A DNA stretch of 64,000 nucleotides from Candidatus Woesearchaeota archaeon (GCA_018696595.1 JABHQW010000005.1:1-64000), one strand, 5' to 3'; positions 8,545 to 16,965 are shown, counted from the stretch's first letter. Translations and numbers: made by a program. The notes: generated from the sequence alone by a model not told the origin.

Positions 8545-10829
8545 CTAACCTTCTTCTTAGCTTCTTTTCTTAACCATTCTTTATACTCAAACAATATCCT
8601 AGAAGGATCTAAATCACCATATTTCTCTTTAGTTCTATCAGAAATTAATTTAAACATATCATTAGCAGTAACCACAAATTCTGCTTCCAGAATAGAATCG
8701 TCGTTCAGTTCTATAGCAATATCGTTAATCGCTTGTTTACAATCTGCTCTTAATTGAATATTGTTCCAGACGGCATCCCAATCACCAGCAAACTCTTTAA
8801 CTTTTCCCGCCATCCGTTTCAAGATTTCAGAGTTTCCGTTAATCAAATTATCAGTAATTTCCATTTGGTCTGTCTTAGGATTATAAATCATTAAATCAAC
8901 AAAGGCACCTTCAGCTAAAGGATCTTCTTCCCATTTTTTTCTAACTTCAGTGATTCTTAAAACTCGTTTATATTTTTTCAAACCAGAAATTACAGGATTG
9001 GTAGTTACGATAATATCGATTGCTTTAAATGAAGTTTTAGGAACACCAATATCGTTAACAACTCTGTCATAAACACCATAAGGAGAATCAGCGTGGATTG
9101 TTCCCGCTACAACGTTAGCAGCAGCACCAACACGCATTGCTTCAAACAAAGCAATTGCTTCCTTACTTCTAACCTCTCCAACAAAGATTGCTGAATCGCC
9201 AAGACGTAATGTTGATCTAATCCCAATACTAGGATCAACCTCCGAACCAGGAGAAGCTAAAGCACCAGCAACTTTCATGTTCTCAATATTATAACCAAGA
9301 GCACGCATAGCTTCTTGAGGAAGTTCAAAAGTATCTTCAATAGTAATAATTCTTGAACGTCGACTCATTTCAACAAGAAAACTTCCCAACAAACTACTTT
9401 TTCCAGAAGACCTTGTTCCAGCAACAAGAATCGTTGCATTGTTATCAATAATAAAACTAAGCAATCCCGCAGCAAGTGCATCCATGTATCTAATCTTTGA
9501 TTGCATGTATAACGGAAAGGTCCAAGGAAAATCTCTGTGTCTTCTAAAAGAGAAAGCTAAACCATTAGGACTTAAAGGAGCAGTAATCGCTGAAACCCTG
9601 GAAGAAAAACCCTCTACTTTTAATTCTGTATCTAAGATAGGATTTGCTTCATCTAAAGGCCTTCCCGAAATTAATCTTAACTTGGTTGCCCAAGAATCAA
9701 CTTCTTGCCTAGTCGGATAAATGTTTGTATAACAATCACCATAATCTTGATGAACAATAAAAATAGGTAATTCTCCATTTGGAGCGTTAATGTTTACGTC
9801 CTGAACTTTTGGATCTGATAATAAAAGTTCAATCAAACCAAAACCAACAGTGTAACGTAACAATGCTTTGGCTAATTCATCAATTTGTTCGTCAGAAACT
9901 TTTAAATTTTTATGTTTAACTAAATCAGAGATTAAATCGTTCCCAATATTCAAAAAGACTTCCCTCATTCTTTGGGGATCAACAAACTCTTCTCTTGTTG
10001 GCTTATGTTCAGACATAATTCTTTTAGCGTCATCAAGCAATTCGTAAACCTCTTCAGTAAATCGAAACTCTGGCGGAGTAAGATGATACATCGTTTTTAT
10101 GTTGTTATCAAAAGAGAAAACATTAACTTGACATTTATCTTTCCCATCACCAAAATCATAACTTTCCGCTAAATTCCCTTCAGGGAATTCGCTAATTAGT
10201 TTTGTATACATAAAGTCTGGCCGAGTAGTAGGATGGAAAATATTTCCATAAACTTCTCTTTTCCCTAATTCATAACCTTGAGAATGTGGCATTAACAATT
10301 GAATCAATTTTAATTGTTCAATTTTCTGAATTGCATCAACCATGATTTGAATATATCTTTGTTGAGAATGAGCATGTCTTTCATCAATCAAATTATTTAG
10401 TTTGGTTTTCTCTCTTCGTTCTAATCGTTTTAAAGAAACATAAGCTGCAAAAGGATCTTCTTTAAGTTTTTTGGCAATAATATTCTGAAATTCTGCATAA
10501 CTTCCTCTAACATATCGTTCATGTTGTGGATCAGTTACAATCTGAGAATATTGATACCTTTCATCTTTGTTCATTCTCTTGTAAAGAGAAGCCAACTCTA
10601 ATAATAAATGAGTTTGTGAATAATCATATTCATATTCTCTAAGTTGAGTAAGGGTTATAATTGTAACTCCTGTGTTTTCTAGTAAAGCATCAATTACTTT
10701 AGCCATACAGAACTCACTATATTCAATTGAAGGTGGAAACGTACATTTCTCTACAGAAATCTTTAGAATCTTATTTTCTCCTTCATGATAAGTTTCGTAT
10801 TCAAAACACTTTTTATCTGGTATCGCCAT
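8541..10829 (-). CDS. Type II/IV secretion system (GspE/TadA/ArlI-superfamily) ATPase
   Basis: This hexameric ATPase family powers pili, archaella or secretion at the membrane. The 762-aa protein has an extended N-terminal region (about 1-430) and then a C-terminal RecA-like engine. All signature boxes are present: Walker A AGTRSSGKSSLLG, Asp box TIEDTFELP, Walker B GDSAIFVGEVRS and His box AGTIHADSPYG. No TadC/ArlJ-like membrane partner of the usual length lies beside it. The nearest membrane proteins are three small paralogues at 13.6-15.4 kb. It is 5 nt downstream of the HEPN gene and may be co-transcribed with the HEPN/MNT pair. The specific apparatus (pilus versus secretion) cannot be assigned. 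Confidence 0.88.
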   Translation of the reverse strand: MAIPDKKCFEYETYHEGENKILKISVEKCTFPPSIEYSEFCMAKVIDALLENTGVTIITLTQLREYEYDYSQTHLLLELASLYKRMNKDERYQYSQIVTDPQHERYVRGSYAEFQNIIAKKLKEDPFAAYVSLKRLERREKTKLNNLIDERHAHSQQRYIQIMVDAIQKIEQLKLIQLLMPHSQGYELGKREVYGNIFHPTTRPDFMYTKLISEFPEGNLAESYDFGDGKDKCQVNVFSFDNNIKTMYHLTPPEFRFTEEVYELLDDAKRIMSEHKPTREEFVDPQRMREVFLNIGNDLISDLVKHKNLKVSDEQIDELAKALLRYTVGFGLIELLLSDPKVQDVNINAPNGELPIFIVHQDYGDCYTNIYPTRQEVDSWATKLRLISGRPLDEANPILDTELKVEGFSSRVSAITAPLSPNGLAFSFRRHRDFPWTFPLYMQSKIRYMDALAAGLLSFIIDNNATILVAGTRSSGKSSLLGSFLVEMSRRSRIITIEDTFELPQEAMRALGYNIENMKVAGALASPGSEVDPSIGIRSTLRLGDSAIFVGEVRSKEAIALFEAMRVGAAANVVAGTIHADSPYGVYDRVVNDIGVPKTSFKAIDIIVTTNPVISGLKKYKRVLRITEVRKKWEEDPLAEGAFVDLMIYNPKTDQMEITDNLINGNSEILKRMAGKVKEFAGDWDAVWNNIQLRADCKQAINDIAIELNDDSILEAEFVVTANDMFKLISDRTKEKYGDLDPSRILFEYKEWLRKEAKKKVS

Positions 10830-10834
10830 CTTTT

Positions 10835-11236
10835 TTAGTTTTGTTCTTCATTTATTAATTTTAATAATAAACTAATAATCTTTTCTATCTTAGAAGCATT
10901 AGATTCGATAAAACTTTCTTTGACACTAAATCCTTCATAAGAGATTCTATTTCTGTAATCTCTTAAATCTTGAATGAATTGTTTAGTAGAAATGTGAAGT
11001 TTATACTTATCACAAACATAATCAATAATCTGGAAATGTGCGCCCTCTCCTTTTATCTTGACACCATCCAAAGCGTTTAAAGCTTCCATTAATTTCCTAA
11101 TAATGTCATAATAATCTGTTAAAGTATTAGAAGGGTACTTCTCTTTATTTGTCTCTTTTAATCTGTCTAAAGTTATCTTAGCCATCTCTGTTAAAGATTT
11201 TGCTTTTGCTTTATCTGGGGCTGTATTGATAATCAT
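10835..11236 (-). CDS. HEPN-domain protein paired with MNT nucleotidyltransferase
   Basis: This 133-aa all-helical protein is coded directly after an MNT gene (stop and start overlap in TAATG), the arrangement of HEPN-MNT toxin-antitoxin pairs. In those pairs HEPN is an RNase toxin and MNT silences it by nucleotidylation. The family blocks are an N-terminal KAKSLTEMAKITLDRL helix, a central GAHFQIIDYVCDKY and LRDYRNRISYEGF. The last occupies the place of the catalytic Rx4-6H motif, but a Tyr stands where the His is expected. The protein may be catalytically inactive or a variant class. It may be an adaptor rather than a toxin. The call rests on context and length. Confidence 0.65.
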   Translation of the reverse strand: MIINTAPDKAKAKSLTEMAKITLDRLKETNKEKYPSNTLTDYYDIIRKLMEALNALDGVKIKGEGAHFQIIDYVCDKYKLHISTKQFIQDLRDYRNRISYEGFSVKESFIESNASKIEKIISLLLKLINEEQN

Positions 11237-11772
11237 TAGTAGCCCTCCAAGTAACCTTCTAAAACAAGACCATTGATAATATTATTTTTTAAATCTTCAG
11301 GATATTTCTTAAAATGATCTTTGAAATGTAGTTGAATGTTTCTATGTAATGATTTTTGAAATTTGTTTAAGTTCATCTCCTCTTTTTTACATTCGACAAA
11401 TAGATCAATATCACTATCTTCAATGTCTTCTCCTTTTTGAAAACTTCCAAAGAGAACAATAGATTTTGGCATCAAATTGTCTTTTAAAAACTCAATTAAT
11501 TTTGATTCTTGTAGCTGAATCAAATTAGATATCTTCTTTTGTTTTTTATACTCTTTATCATTTATGTTGGCTTTATAGATGGGAAAAGTTCTTTTCCCTT
11601 TCTGCTCATGATGTTCCGTAATAATTGATAACCTCTTAAGTTCTAAAAGATGTTTTTTGACAGCAGTATGAGCTAAATTGGCTTTTTGACTAATTTCTAT
11701 CAAATAATGATCTTTAGTCGGCTCATTAAAAAAAACGCCGGCAACTTGTAAAATACTACATTTTTGTAACAT
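11236..11772 (-). CDS. Winged-helix-MNT nucleotidyltransferase (HEPN partner)
   Basis: A winged-helix DNA-binding domain (residues about 1-65, with NLAHTAVKKHLLELKRLS) is fused to a minimal nucleotidyltransferase domain. The MNT domain has the signature SIVLFGSFQKGEDIEDSDID, in which GS and the two Asp of DxD form the nucleotide site. In HEPN-MNT systems this protein neutralises the HEPN partner, and the HTH probably autoregulates the pair. The track starts at a TTG (11781). The ATG at 11772 is preferred because a TTTAAATA box lies about 28 nt upstream, giving a leaderless transcript. Inverted and direct repeats around the promoter (TATGACAnnTATGTAA) could be the operator. Confidence 0.8.
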   Translation of the reverse strand: MLQKCSILQVAGVFFNEPTKDHYLIEISQKANLAHTAVKKHLLELKRLSIITEHHEQKGKRTFPIYKANINDKEYKKQKKISNLIQLQESKLIEFLKDNLMPKSIVLFGSFQKGEDIEDSDIDLFVECKKEEMNLNKFQKSLHRNIQLHFKDHFKKYPEDLKNNIINGLVLEGYLEGY

Positions 11773-11817
11773 ATATGACAACTATGTAACACCACTATTT
11801 AAATGTTGTTGTCTGAT

Positions 11818-11920
11818 GTACATATTTAGTTAGACTTGCACGCCACGATTACGGGAGCTTACTTATTAACAATTTTTGGCTCCCGTGTGGCTCCATTGGC
11901 AAAGCCAACTAAATATGTAC
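11818..11920 (-). ncRNA. Structured RNA element, family B copy 1
   Basis: A perfect 14-bp outer stem (GTACATATTTAGTT with its complement) encloses an asymmetric internal loop. On the minus strand this reads TTGC-CAATGGA-stem-GT-GCAA. Inside are a GCCAC/GTGGC stem and an 8-bp GC-rich hairpin. The same internal loop and closing pairs recur at 61292-61372 with unrelated stem sequences. The minus strand is favoured because it turns mismatches next to the loop into G-U pairs. The element lies between the MNT promoter and the next gene. It is not recognised. Confidence 0.6.
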
Positions 11921-11967
11921 TGTCGGGTGTTACTTTTTTGTAAGACGTATGACATTTATGTAATATG

Positions 11968-12267
11968 TTAACATAATCGTTTCAAAACATCCTGTAGAAT
12001 TCCATCTCTTAATCCATAATTACCAGTGTTACAGCTGGCTACGATTTTATCATTACTTGGATACCATTGAAGAGAGATTCGATAAGTGTCTTCATAATTT
12101 GGTTTGCGAGAATCTTTGCCTGCTCCAATTTGATTTCTTAAAAAAGTTTCTAGAACTTCCCCTTTACCTATATCATTGCAATCCCCACTAATTTCAAATG
12201 GACCATTTACGGTATAATCAATAATAATAGTTAAGTAATCTTTCATTATTTTAATGATTAGATTCAT
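11968..12267 (-). CDS. Hypothetical protein, 99 aa
   Basis: This unrecognised small soluble protein has beta-strand-like segments (YLTIIIDYTVNGPFEISG) followed by a Lys/Arg-rich middle and NYGLRDGILQDVLKRL at the C-terminus. A second ATG at codon 8 (12246) is an equally plausible start. It is on the same strand as, and upstream of, the MNT/HEPN pair, with the family B RNA in between. No motif is assigned. Confidence 0.55.
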   Translation of the reverse strand: MNLIIKIMKDYLTIIIDYTVNGPFEISGDCNDIGKGEVLETFLRNQIGAGKDSRKPNYEDTYRISLQWYPSNDKIVASCNTGNYGLRDGILQDVLKRLC

Positions 12268-12358
12268 TCCATTAATAAATATTTATATCTTAAAAAACAC
12301 AATACTACTCTGGAGTACTCCCATAACTTTATTATATTAATTTCTTTATATCATAGTT

Positions 12359-12811
12359 ATGGACTTAAATTTCGGTGGAAAAGCAAAGAAAGAAGAGCAA
12401 CAACAACCAGAACAGCAAGGGTTTGATCCTGCTAAGTTATATCTCTGGGTGAAAGCTTTAGAAAGCAAAATCAATAATCTTTTAAGAGAAGTAGATTTGA
12501 TTAAGAATGATTTCATTAAGAAAAATAACGAAGTTAGAAAAGAATTGAAAACATTTAATGAAGATTTACTTGATTCTAAACATAAACAAGATAAAACTAT
12601 TGAAAAGATTGATTTAATTATTAAAGAGCTTAAACAAACTGCGGGTGTTGAAGAAGTACAAACATTAAAGAAGTATATGGAATTGTGGAATCCATTAAAC
12701 TTTGTTACTCAAAGAGATTTAGACCGAAGAATTGAAGAGAAACTTAATAATCCCAGGTATAGTAAATTAAAAGAAGTTAAAAAAGAAGAAACGCATAGTC
12801 CGTTTAATTAA
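12359..12811 (+). CDS. Coiled-coil protein, 150 aa
   Basis: An N-terminal Gly/Gln-rich tail (KKEEQQQPEQQG) precedes a long coiled coil (residues about 27-110) and a short C-terminal part with WNPLNFVTQRDLDRRIEE. The WNPLNFVT segment recalls small C-terminal modules in archaeal motility/secretion accessory proteins, though I cannot assign it to one. It is first in a same-strand pair with the next coiled-coil gene; RNA family A copy 2 sits between them, 7 nt after this stop. The pair faces three membrane-protein genes. A role as a scaffold for the nearby secretion ATPase or membrane proteins is inference. Confidence 0.65.
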   Translation: MDLNFGGKAKKEEQQQPEQQGFDPAKLYLWVKALESKINNLLREVDLIKNDFIKKNNEVRKELKTFNEDLLDSKHKQDKTIEKIDLIIKELKQTAGVEEVQTLKKYMELWNPLNFVTQRDLDRRIEEKLNNPRYSKLKEVKKEETHSPFN

Positions 12812-12817
12812 AACAAA

Positions 12818-12940
12818 TGAGCAGCGCCAAGTTGTGAGCGTTTTATCATAAAAAACATAAGTCTGCGGTGGGGGTCGTCCCTTACGGGGGTGAACCGCAC
12901 TAAGAAAATAAACATAAAGGAAGCGAACCGGCTCTGCTCA
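12818..12940 (+). ncRNA. Structured RNA element, family A copy 2
   Basis: This 123-nt element is closed by TGAGCAG/CTGCTCA plus GCC/GGC. It has the same internal order as copy 1: TGTGAGCGTT, a run ending AAACATAAGTCTGCGG, a GC hairpin with CCCTTACGGG, CCGCACT, an A-rich stretch and GAAGCGAACC. The outer stem differs from copy 1 in sequence but not in pairing. It sits 7 nt after one stop codon and 40 nt before the next ATG. Confidence 0.65.
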
Positions 12941-12979
12941 ACAAATAACAATTATAAAATAAATAAAAAGGTGATAATA

Positions 12980-13573
12980 ATGGCAACAAATCCAGTACAA
13001 CATATTTTAGAATTGAGACAGCAAGGTCTTTCTGATGAAGTGATTACTCAAGAACTTACCCGTAAAGGGATGAGCCCACAAGATGTAGGTATGGCTATGG
13101 AACAAGCTGATACCCCACCAATGCCAGGCGGAGGAGCCCCACAAATGGGTAATCCTGCAGGAGGACAAGACATGCCACCAGGCCCAGGACAAGCTCCAAT
13201 GGGGCCAGGACAATCTGCAGCAGCAATGCCTGCCGAAGAGAGCAACATCTATGAAAGGGTTGAAGCGATCGTAGAAAGTATGATTGACGAGAAATGGGAT
13301 GATTTGATCGCTGAAGTTAGAAAAATTGTTGAATGGAAAGATAAGATTGAAGAGAAGCAAAACAGTATGATGAACGATTTAGAGAAACTTAAAGAAGACT
13401 TTAAAACTTTACATCAAGGAGTTCTTGGCAAGTTAGAAGATTATGATCATCGAATGCAAGATGTAGGCACAGAATTAAAAGCTGTAGGTAAAGTGTTTAA
13501 GGATGTTATTCCTGAGTTTGTAGATAATGTTAAAGAATTGAAAGATATTACTCGAGGAGCTAAAAGAGAATAA
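12980..13573 (+). CDS. Coiled-coil protein with Pro/Gly-rich linker, 197 aa
   Basis: The ORF track starts at 12890 inside the RNA element. The real start is the ATG at 12980, with SD AAGGTGAT eight bases upstream. An N-terminal helical module (HILELRQQGLSDEVITQEL, residues 5-40) recalls small two-helix modules. It is followed by a Pro/Gly/Met-rich disordered linker (residues 43-82) and a C-terminal coiled coil (residues about 90-190). There is no membrane segment. It may be an adaptor to the membrane proteins encoded convergently downstream; the function is unknown. Confidence 0.7.
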   Translation: MATNPVQHILELRQQGLSDEVITQELTRKGMSPQDVGMAMEQADTPPMPGGGAPQMGNPAGGQDMPPGPGQAPMGPGQSAAAMPAEESNIYERVEAIVESMIDEKWDDLIAEVRKIVEWKDKIEEKQNSMMNDLEKLKEDFKTLHQGVLGKLEDYDHRMQDVGTELKAVGKVFKDVIPEFVDNVKELKDITRGAKRE

Positions 13574-13605
13574 AAAGAAAAAGTTTATTTTTTTATTTCC
13601 TATTT

Positions 13606-14163
13606 CTATCCGCCGCTCAAAAAGGCAATTGCAAAGATAGCAATTCCAAACAAGATAATCAAACCTAGAACTTTTGGATGAAACAAAGTAGACATTAAAC
13701 TTCCAGAGAAACTGGTACTAGCAACACCCCCACTTGTGGAAACAGTTGTAACATTATCCCCATCAGAGAAAGCAGCTTCAGTTAAACCTTGTCCAGCAAC
13801 GTTTCCAATTGCAGCTAAAAGAATGATTAAACTAATACCAATAATTGCCCAGTAAACAGTCTTATCTGCTATCGCTGCAGCCAAATTAATGTTCTTATCA
13901 AAAGTTTGGAAAATTAAAAGCATTAAAACAAAAAAGATAATAACAACCACAAACCAAGGAATCATAAAACTGATAACACTAACTAAAGTTTCAGACAATA
14001 AAATCATAAATGCTGCAGCTGCAGCAACAATAGCGTTAATGCCCATAGCTTTACCAAGGGCTTCAGTTTTCTGTAAAATTGCAAACACTATACACCAAAC
14101 TGCTAATGCAACAAAAATTACATCAAAGTACTGTAACAATCCCAAATCTAACACGGTTGCCAT
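13606..14163 (-). CDS. Small polytopic membrane protein, paralogue 1 of 3
   Basis: This 185-aa protein has four to five predicted membrane segments. Its N-terminal half, IVFAILQKTEALGKAMGINA, matches the equivalent region of the two following genes (FTIIYAVMQKTQILGDKKN and FTIMFAILEKTKVLGVENV), so the three are tandem paralogues. A Ser/Thr/Gly-rich extracellular-type loop (VTTVSTSGGVASTSFSGS) separates the last two segments. It is 13 nt downstream of paralogue 2, so they form one operon with paralogue 3. I do not recognise the family beyond its being a small archaeal membrane protein. Confidence 0.72.
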   Translation of the reverse strand: MATVLDLGLLQYFDVIFVALAVWCIVFAILQKTEALGKAMGINAIVAAAAAFMILLSETLVSVISFMIPWFVVVIIFFVLMLLIFQTFDKNINLAAAIADKTVYWAIIGISLIILLAAIGNVAGQGLTEAAFSDGDNVTTVSTSGGVASTSFSGSLMSTLFHPKVLGLIILFGIAIFAIAFLSGG

Positions 14164-14176
14164 TTTTATTTCCTAA

Positions 14177-14758
14177 TTATCTTTTTTCAGCCAATTTGCC
14201 TAAAACATCTCCAATTCGGCCAAATGCAGTTTTATCTCCAGGTTTCTTTGGTTCTTTAACAACAAACCAAACAATTACTCCGAAGACAAGTAAAATTATC
14301 ATCAACTCAGTTACTTCTGACGTCCACCAATAAAATACATCTGATGGTCCCACCCAAAAGTTTAATGCTGAACCAAAAATGTAAACTACAAAACCTAATG
14401 AAGCAATTGCAATAACTGGTGCCATTGCGCTAGTAAAGTCTGTTCCAAAGATTCCCATTAAGATTAATAACATAATAGCTGCCACTGCAACTAAAGCTAT
14501 ACTTGGTATGGATTCATTCATAACTTGCACTGGATCATAACCAAGAGGATAATATCCCATTAAGTGTGGAACTACAAATAGTAAAGCGATTACTAAAGCA
14601 ATAATTACATTAAAATTCTTTTTATCCCCTAAAATCTGTGTTTTTTGCATCACCGCATAGATGATTGTAAACACTAATAAGAATGGTAGTAAAAAATCCA
14701 TAATTCCATACGCCTGAAAATAGTACCCTAATTTTGAAAATCCGCCAGCAAAAGCCAT
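14177..14758 (-). CDS. Small polytopic membrane protein, paralogue 2 of 3
   Basis: This 193-aa protein has about five membrane segments. It contains the shared signature LLPFLLVFTIIYAVMQKTQ near residue 25 and ends in a charged cytoplasmic tail (KEPKKPGDKTAFGRIGDVLG). A strong SD (GGAGGATAAC) precedes the ATG. It is the middle gene of the three-paralogue operon. The conserved Q/E-K-T motif after the first membrane segment in all three copies suggests a shared functional surface, perhaps subunits of one hetero-oligomeric complex; that is inference. Confidence 0.72.
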   Translation of the reverse strand: MAFAGGFSKLGYYFQAYGIMDFLLPFLLVFTIIYAVMQKTQILGDKKNFNVIIALVIALLFVVPHLMGYYPLGYDPVQVMNESIPSIALVAVAAIMLLILMGIFGTDFTSAMAPVIAIASLGFVVYIFGSALNFWVGPSDVFYWWTSEVTELMIILLVFGVIVWFVVKEPKKPGDKTAFGRIGDVLGKLAEKR

Positions 14759-14833
14759 TTTTGTTATCCTCCAATTGTGTTAATGATGATTATTTTTTAT
14801 TTATTTTTTTCTATTTGTTTATTTTTATTTTAA

Positions 14834-15388
14834 TTAATCTTTCTTTGCACTCGCTGGATTAGGATCACGAACAATGTAAACCATAAATCCGGCAATTACG
14901 GCTAAGAATATAATTCCTGCCGCCCATTCACTATCCCAATAAATAAAGACCGCAAATATAAATTTTAACCAATCTAAAGCATTTAGGAAAATGACCACAA
15001 TGCCAATGAACATTAAAATCATGAAAAATTTGGTCCAACCTGGAAACTTCTCAAGAGTAAACTCCCCAGTTCCAAAAAAGACACCAACTAACATTAAAAA
15101 GCAAACAGCTAAGATTAATAGTAAAACAACGTGAGACATAACCTCGCTAATTAATGAAACTAGTTGAGAAGAAGCAATCACTAAAAAAGCAACAACAAAA
15201 GCAACCATTGAATTTAGATTCTTTTTTGTAGTTTCATTCCCACCTACGTTTTCAACACCCAATACTTTTGTTTTTTCTAGAATTGCAAACATAATAGTAA
15301 AAACTAGTAAGAAAGGCAAGATAATGTCATAAACACCGATCTTTGCTAAAAAGTCAATAACTCCGCGAAAAATGCTTTCCTCTACCAT
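14834..15388 (-). CDS. Small polytopic membrane protein, paralogue 3 of 3
   Basis: This is the first gene of the paralogue operon: 184 aa with about five membrane segments and the shared signature ILPFLLVFTIMFAILEKTK near residue 22. The C-terminus is short and charged (RDPNPASAKKD). It is divergent from the secreted protein gene at 15535, and the two promoters share the A/T-rich interval with TATATAAAT. An unusually T-rich 70-nt gap separates it from paralogue 2, possibly a transcription pause or terminator. The function is unknown. Confidence 0.72.
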   Translation of the reverse strand: MVEESIFRGVIDFLAKIGVYDIILPFLLVFTIMFAILEKTKVLGVENVGGNETTKKNLNSMVAFVVAFLVIASSQLVSLISEVMSHVVLLLILAVCFLMLVGVFFGTGEFTLEKFPGWTKFFMILMFIGIVVIFLNALDWLKFIFAVFIYWDSEWAAGIIFLAVIAGFMVYIVRDPNPASAKKD

Positions 15389-15534
15389 CTAAAGTGTATA
15401 CCTCTTTTAATGTACTTTAATAAAAAAGGAGAGTATATAAATGTTTCTTTTCAAATGGAAGGTTGGAAGCGAAGACTTTAAATAGAAGTATAATTTTATT
15501 TTTTATTAAATTAAGAAAGTTTGAGGTGGAAAAA

Positions 15535-16965
15535 GTGAGGGGAAAGGTATTTTTATCATGTTTAGTAGTGTTGCTGTTTGTACTTTCAGTAAGCGTTTGT
15601 GCAGAATCAAGCATTAAAGTTACAAATCTCAAAAATAACATTGCAATTGGCGAGAAAGCCAAATTTAAATTAGAAATTACTAACAATGCTGAAGAAAAGC
15701 AAAGGTATAGCATTTATTCTTTACAGTCCGGCCAAGGTTGGAACGTTGATCCTTACCCCCTAAGAGATAAAATTATCGAACTTCTACCTGGAAAAAGTTA
15801 TAGTACAACAATTCAAGCAGAACCCTTGGAAACTTTTTCACCGGGTATCTATTATGTTCAAATTTCAATTGCTAGTGACTTAGGAGAAGCTTATAGTAAA
15901 TCATTAAAAATTTATCTTAGTCCAGAAAAACCGATTGATTATCTTCCTTCAATCAAAGCAACAATAGATATGGACGAAAAGATTAATCCAAAAGAAGCGG
16001 TATCAATCAAGATGTTTCTTGAAAATAAAAACCCGTTAGATTTATCAGATTTAAAAATAAAAATTCAAAGTGAGATGCCAGAGTTTGTTAAAGAGCTCTC
16101 AGTTAATTTACCACCATTAGAGAAAAAAACAGTAGAGTTTACAATAAGCCCAAATAAGTATCAACAACCAAAAGACTATACATTATTTTTCGTTTTTGAG
16201 AAGAATGGCGAAGTGGCTAAGATTATAGAACAAAAAGTAGAAATTTTGTCATTATTACCAGACTTCAAAACAGAAGTGAAAGGAGAAACTATTGTTTTAA
16301 AAACATTCAATGAATTAATAGCAACCAATGAAGGAAATGTTTTAAACACACAGACTGTCAAACATCCAATTTCGTTATGGAAATCCTTGATTACAATTAG
16401 TAATGGTAAAACCCAAAAGATTGAAGGAGAAAGATATTTGACTTGGGAAGCAACATTATCTCCAAATGAATCTGTTGCCCTTAACTTTACAACAAATTAT
16501 AGGATTTTACTCTATGTACTAATTGTTTTGATTGTAGGTGCTTCATTTTACTTCTATGTACAATCACCTTTAGTAATTAGTAAAGAAGCGATAACAACAA
16601 GAGATGGAGAAGACCAAGACACACTATCTGAGATCAAGATCACCTTAGAAGTTAAAAATAAAACAACCAAACCTATTAAAGAAATTAACATAACAGATTT
16701 AGTTCCAGGCATTGCTAATGTAGAAAAAAGCTTGGAGTTAGGCACTTTAAGGCCAAAAGAAGTCAGACATACTAAACAAGGAACTAAAGTTATTTGGTCT
16801 CTTGCAGAGTTAGATGCTCACGAACATAGGTTAATTACTTATAAAGTTAAAGCTAAACTTAACATTGTAGGAACATTTAGCTTGCCAAGAGCAATAGTAG
16901 ATTATAAAAAAGGCAAGAAGAAAATTAAAAAATCTTACTCAAACATTTTTCGTTTGAGTAGCTAA
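15535..16965 (+). CDS. Envelope protein with NEW3-like beta domains and one C-terminal membrane segment
   Basis: The start is the GTG at 15535 with SD GAGGTGG, not the upstream track start. The 476-aa protein has a signal peptide (FLSCLVVLLFVLSVSVCA). Several beta-sandwich repeats of NEW3/DUF11-like type follow: IGEKAKFKLEITNNAEEK, then INPKEAVSIKMFLENKNP. A membrane segment follows near residue 330 (ILLYVLIVLIVGASFYFYV), then a C-terminal domain with EVKNKTTKPIKEINITDLVP. Large extracellular and smaller cytoplasmic or domain parts are therefore expected, although the last domain is also of extracellular beta type, so topology is uncertain. It is divergent from the three membrane paralogues and probably belongs to cell-envelope architecture. 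Confidence 0.72.
   Translation: MRGKVFLSCLVVLLFVLSVSVCAESSIKVTNLKNNIAIGEKAKFKLEITNNAEEKQRYSIYSLQSGQGWNVDPYPLRDKIIELLPGKSYSTTIQAEPLETFSPGIYYVQISIASDLGEAYSKSLKIYLSPEKPIDYLPSIKATIDMDEKINPKEAVSIKMFLENKNPLDLSDLKIKIQSEMPEFVKELSVNLPPLEKKTVEFTISPNKYQQPKDYTLFFVFEKNGEVAKIIEQKVEILSLLPDFKTEVKGETIVLKTFNELIATNEGNVLNTQTVKHPISLWKSLITISNGKTQKIEGERYLTWEATLSPNESVALNFTTNYRILLYVLIVLIVGASFYFYVQSPLVISKEAITTRDGEDQDTLSEIKITLEVKNKTTKPIKEINITDLVPGIANVEKSLELGTLRPKEVRHTKQGTKVIWSLAELDAHEHRLITYKVKAKLNIVGTFSLPRAIVDYKKGKKKIKKSYSNIFRLSS

Noticed and set aside
11818-11920. Hammerhead ribozyme, because of a CTGATG word beside the hairpin
   Set aside because: The GAAA core segment and three-helix arrangement are missing.
6635-12940. 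Family A as a known RNA (SRP RNA, RNase P, 5S, fluoride riboswitch)
   Set aside because: None of the conserved core words of those RNAs is present in the two copies.
13007-13360. Minus-strand ORFs of 117 and 66 aa inside the Pro/Gly-rich coiled-coil gene
   Set aside because: They are shadows of the P/G-rich linker on the other strand; their composition is Trp/Cys/His-rich and they have no SD or TATA box.
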